A DNA stretch of 64,000 bases from UBA10324 sp038326325. GTDB lineage: Bacteria > Bacteroidota > Bacteroidia > Chitinophagales > UBA10324. Within the stretch, counting starts at the first letter, position 1. Every line of letters begins with the position of its first letter. The position numbers and the translations under genes were made by a program. The notes under the pieces were generated by a model. It saw only the letters and a program-made list of their open reading frames with translations, did no database searches and was not told the origin of the DNA. The stretch lies in contig JBBQJW010000001.1 of assembly GCA_038326325.1 (NCBI GenBank), forward strand, positions 62,001 through 126,000, written 5' to 3'. This document shows, one piece after another, positions 62,109-64,000 of this stretch.

Positions 62109-63677
62109 ATGACAGACAGAAAACAATCCTTCCTCGAAAAATTTACTCCCGATTATAATTTCAACGGAGCAACTGTAACAGTTGGCGCACCGATTTTAGA
62201 TGGCGAAGTGCTCACCAATAATTTTGTTCGCGTGCCGCTCAAAACTTTAAATCGTCACGGATTAATCAGTGGTGCAACAGGTACAGGTAAAACAAAAACG
62301 CTCCAGCTTTTAGCTGAAGGTTTATCTGCTAACAGTGTTCCTGTTTTAATGATGGATGTGAAAGGCGACCTGAGTGGAATTGCTGCTGCAGGGATTTCAA
62401 ATGAAAAAATTCAGGACCGTGTTACAAAAATCGGAATCACTTATTCTGCATCCGGTTTCCCGACAGAGTTAATGACTTTGAGTGAAGAAAACGGTGTGCG
62501 AATGCGCGCAACTGTTTCTGAATTCGGTCCGGTGTTGTTTTCAAAGATGCTTGGACTAAATGACACGCAAGGCGGAATCGTAAGCATGCTATTCAAATAT
62601 GCTGATGATAAAAAATTACCGTTGCTCGATTTAAAAGATTTCAAGAAACTGTTACAGTATGCTGCTGAAGATGGAAAGAAAGAAGTTGAATCGCTGTACG
62701 GAGCTGTATCAACCACTTCAACCGGAACTATTCTCCGAAAAATAATTGAACTCGAACAACAGGGTGCTGATATTTTTTTTGGTGAAATGAGTTTCGATAC
62801 AAATGATTTGTTGCGCATTGACGAAAACGGAAAAGGATATATCAGCATTGTTCGCCTCACAAACATTCAGGATAAACCAAAACTGTTCAGTACTTTTATG
62901 TTGTGCCTGCTGGCAGAGATTTATAATACTTTTCCTGAAGAAGGAGATTTAGATGCACCGAAACTTGTAGTGTTTATTGACGAAGCTCATTTAATTTTTA
63001 AAGAAGCAAGTGGCGAATTGCTCGACCAGATTGAAAGTATTATTAAACTTATTCGCTCAAAGGGAGTTGGAATTATTTTCTGCACTCAAAACCCAACTGA
63101 TATTCCACAGGCAGTTTTAAGTCAGCTTGGATTAAAAGTGCAACACGCATTGCGTGCATTCACGGCTCTCGACAGAAAATCCATCAAACAGATTTCAGAG
63201 AATTATCCGCTCACCGATTTTTATGCAGTGGATGAATTACTTACTTCATTAGGAATTGGTGAAGCCGCTGTTACAGTACTGAATGAAAAGGGAAACCCAA
63301 CCATGCTGACTGCAACACTTTTGTGTCCGCCCTCATCTCGAATGGGAATTTTAAATGATGAAGAAATAAATGTCATCAATTCAAAATCAAAATTGGTGAA
63401 CAAGTATAGTCAGGTGATTGACCGAGATAGTGCTTATGAAATGCTGATGCAGAAAATGCAGGATGCGGTAAATGAATCGGCAAAGAATGCACCACCCACC
63501 CCTACTGCACGGGCCGGACAGAAAGAAGAGAAAAGCACTTTCGAAACTATTATGAAAAGTCCTGTGACTCGTTCAGTTGGTGTTGCAATTGCAGGAGCAA
63601 TCACCAGAAGTTTACTGGGTTCACTTGGTTTAAAAACACGAAGCACTTCATCAAGAAAAAAAAGCAGTTGGTTTTAG
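62109..63677 (+). CDS. HerA-like helicase/DUF853 ATPase
   Basis: The ATG at 62109 gives 522 residues. Walker A is SGATGTGKTKTLQLLAEGL, Walker B LVVFIDEAHLIF, then GIIFCTQNPTDIPQAVLSQL with its motif III Gln and the arginine in LRAFTALDRKSIKQI. DUF853/YjgR members are FtsK/HerA-related hexameric ATPases; their role is unclear, without a NurA nuclease here. A short hydrophobic/basic tail (GVAIAGAITRSLLGSLG) ends it. The earlier in-frame ATG at 62076 lies inside hemW. Confidence 0.9.
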   Translation: MTDRKQSFLEKFTPDYNFNGATVTVGAPILDGEVLTNNFVRVPLKTLNRHGLISGATGTGKTKTLQLLAEGLSANSVPVLMMDVKGDLSGIAAAGISNEKIQDRVTKIGITYSASGFPTELMTLSEENGVRMRATVSEFGPVLFSKMLGLNDTQGGIVSMLFKYADDKKLPLLDLKDFKKLLQYAAEDGKKEVESLYGAVSTTSTGTILRKIIELEQQGADIFFGEMSFDTNDLLRIDENGKGYISIVRLTNIQDKPKLFSTFMLCLLAEIYNTFPEEGDLDAPKLVVFIDEAHLIFKEASGELLDQIESIIKLIRSKGVGIIFCTQNPTDIPQAVLSQLGLKVQHALRAFTALDRKSIKQISENYPLTDFYAVDELLTSLGIGEAAVTVLNEKGNPTMLTATLLCPPSSRMGILNDEEINVINSKSKLVNKYSQVIDRDSAYEMLMQKMQDAVNESAKNAPPTPTARAGQKEEKSTFETIMKSPVTRSVGVAIAGAITRSLLGSLGLKTRSTSSRKKSSWF

Positions 63678-63701
63678 CTTGAGGTTTAGACAATACAAAA
63701 T

Positions 63702-63735
63702 AAAAAGGGGCTACTGTAACAGTAGCCCCTTTTTA
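63702..63735. terminator. Perfect bidirectional terminator with TGTAACA at its apex
   Basis: AAAAAGGGGCTACTG (63702-63716) and CAGTAGCCCCTTTTT (63720-63734) form a perfect 15-bp stem with loop TAA. CTGTAACAG spans 63714-63722, exactly the top of the hairpin. It separates two convergent genes. Confidence 0.93.
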
Positions 63736-63753
63736 TTTTATGCCTAATTAAAT

Positions 63754-64000
63754 TTATTCCACAACTAATTTCTTCACTGCTTTTCCAACTTTGGTATTCA
63801 CAGTTAAAAGATAAATTCCTTTAGCTAAATCTTTACCTGTAACAGTAAACGAAACTGCATCTTTCAAACTTGCAGAAAGAATTAGTTTACCTGTTAAATC
63901 ATATAATTCATAAGACTGAACAGGAGACTGACGAGAAAGAATTTCAAAATTATCGGAAGAAGGATTCGGAGCAACATCAACAGTGATTGAAACATCTGTT
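63754..64000 (-). CDS. C-terminal part of a T9SS cargo protein (5' end off the window)
   Basis: The minus-strand frame enters from the edge and ends at the stop 63754-63756. It encodes a type A sorting domain: DVSITVDVAPNPSSDNFEIL, then YELYDLTGKLILSASL and DLAKGIYLLTVNTKVGKAVK ending KLVVE. The passenger lies outside the window. One TGTAACA copy (63838) lies in the coding part. Confidence 0.85.
   Translation of the reverse strand, partial: TDVSITVDVAPNPSSDNFEILSRQSPVQSYELYDLTGKLILSASLKDAVSFTVTGKDLAKGIYLLTVNTKVGKAVKKLVVE

Larger units (their letters stand above)
1192..63844. repeat. Highly iterated heptamer TGTAACA dispersed over the whole window
   Basis: Read by eye, TGTAACA starts on the + strand at 1192, 9194, 9872, 11673, 14762, 14941, 15707, 17664, 18830, 19161, 20681, 21422, 24606, 25485, 28305, 28454, 28671, 31335, 31473, 31491, 32670, 32773, 33612, 34158, 34963, 36423, 36606, 38412, 39982, 41322, 44797, 45553, 47102, 52700, 55702, 57178, 57452, 58036, 58054, 58966, 59095, 59777, 59991, 62174, 63715 and 63838. 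The reverse complement TGTTACA starts at 1472, 9299, 11913, 11998, 15454, 16000, 16434, 16494, 20017, 24593, 26619, 27973, 29697, 29880, 29925, 30207, 30333, 32397, 34623, 35477, 37179, 37284, 37533, 38060, 39654, 40629, 41098, 41549, 42537, 42914, 45055, 45760, 45998, 50477, 54505, 56157, 56523, 58456, 60116, 62420, 62650 and 63269. That is 46 plus 42. The flanks favour G or C before and G after. Composition predicts roughly 13-14. Function is unknown; see findings. Confidence 0.88.

Noticed and set aside
1192..63844. Chi-like or FtsK-orienting (KOPS) explanation for the iterated TGTAACA word
   Set aside because: Those sequences show strong strand skew along a replichore; here the two orientations are almost equal (46/42).

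Overview
The window comes from a Bacteroidota chromosome, most likely Sphingobacteriia/Chitinophagia-like. The base composition is AT-rich. It carries the complete gliding/type IX secretion core (gldK-gldL-gldM-gldN), a PorP/SprF-family gene, a PorW/SprE-like lipoprotein, several secreted proteins with T9SS type A C-terminal sorting domains (CTDs), a TonB-dependent receptor with a carboxypeptidase-like plug extension, and a tRNA-Asn promoter of the Bacteroidota type (TTTG, 19 bp, TATATTTG). Ribosome-binding sites are weak, as usual for the phylum, and several starts are TTG or GTG.

Layout. 1-2.0 kb: the 5' part of a beta-propeller-like secreted protein, then two head-to-head truncated gene remnants. 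2.1-7.6 kb: the fatty-acid/translation cluster yceD-rpmF-plsX-fabH-efp-accB-accC. 7.6-8.7 kb: a four-helix-bundle (S23/IVP-like) gene bracketed by perfect 29-bp inverted repeats, then a VIT1-family transporter and tRNA-Asn. 8.9-12 kb: a repeat-bearing spacer, a metal-binding membrane protein with its AraC-type regulator, one T9SS cargo gene and more truncated debris. 12.1-25.5 kb: comM/yifB, a lipoprotein, an epimerase, waaA, tdk, a SixA-like phosphatase, ppk1, a TonB receptor and uvrC. 25.9-33.4 kb: aminopeptidase P, pssA, purS, an M28 peptidase and a 1.26-kDa-residue-class (about 1,260 aa) T9SS cargo protein. 33.4-41.1 kb: SprT-like, AtpI/AtpZ-like membrane proteins, bactofilin, an M23 peptidase, SprE/PorW and PBP1A. 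41.1-45.8 kb: an accessory stretch with repeat-rich spacers, an HsdR-N nuclease-like protein, a Kv-type channel, a secreted HNH-like protein, an XRE regulator with an out-of-frame 21-bp repeat tail, and an unknown protein. 45.9-48.9 kb: fusA-rpsG-rpsL. 49.2-55.1 kb: gldN-M-L-K and porP/sprF. 55.2-60.9 kb: a DUF255 protein, hemD, DUF4271 and a BamA/TamA-like protein. 61-63.7 kb: hemW and a HerA-like ATPase. The window ends in the C-terminus of another T9SS cargo gene.

The genes fit together as an envelope-and-secretion economy. GldKLMN, PorP/SprF and SprE export CTD proteins, several of which are encoded here. Bactofilin, M23 and PBP1A shape the wall, while waaA, the BamA/TamA-like protein and the TonB receptor serve the outer membrane.

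The most striking non-gene signal is a short DNA word, TGTAACA (or its reverse complement TGTTACA), with extended form (G/C)TGTAACAG. I counted 88 exact copies by eye against about 13-14 expected from base composition. They lie on both strands, in all three codon phases and in spacers, and one sits exactly at the apex of a perfect terminator hairpin. It is nearly absent from the most conserved housekeeping operon. It behaves like a DNA uptake sequence or a HIP1-like iterated dyad, and I know of no description of it.
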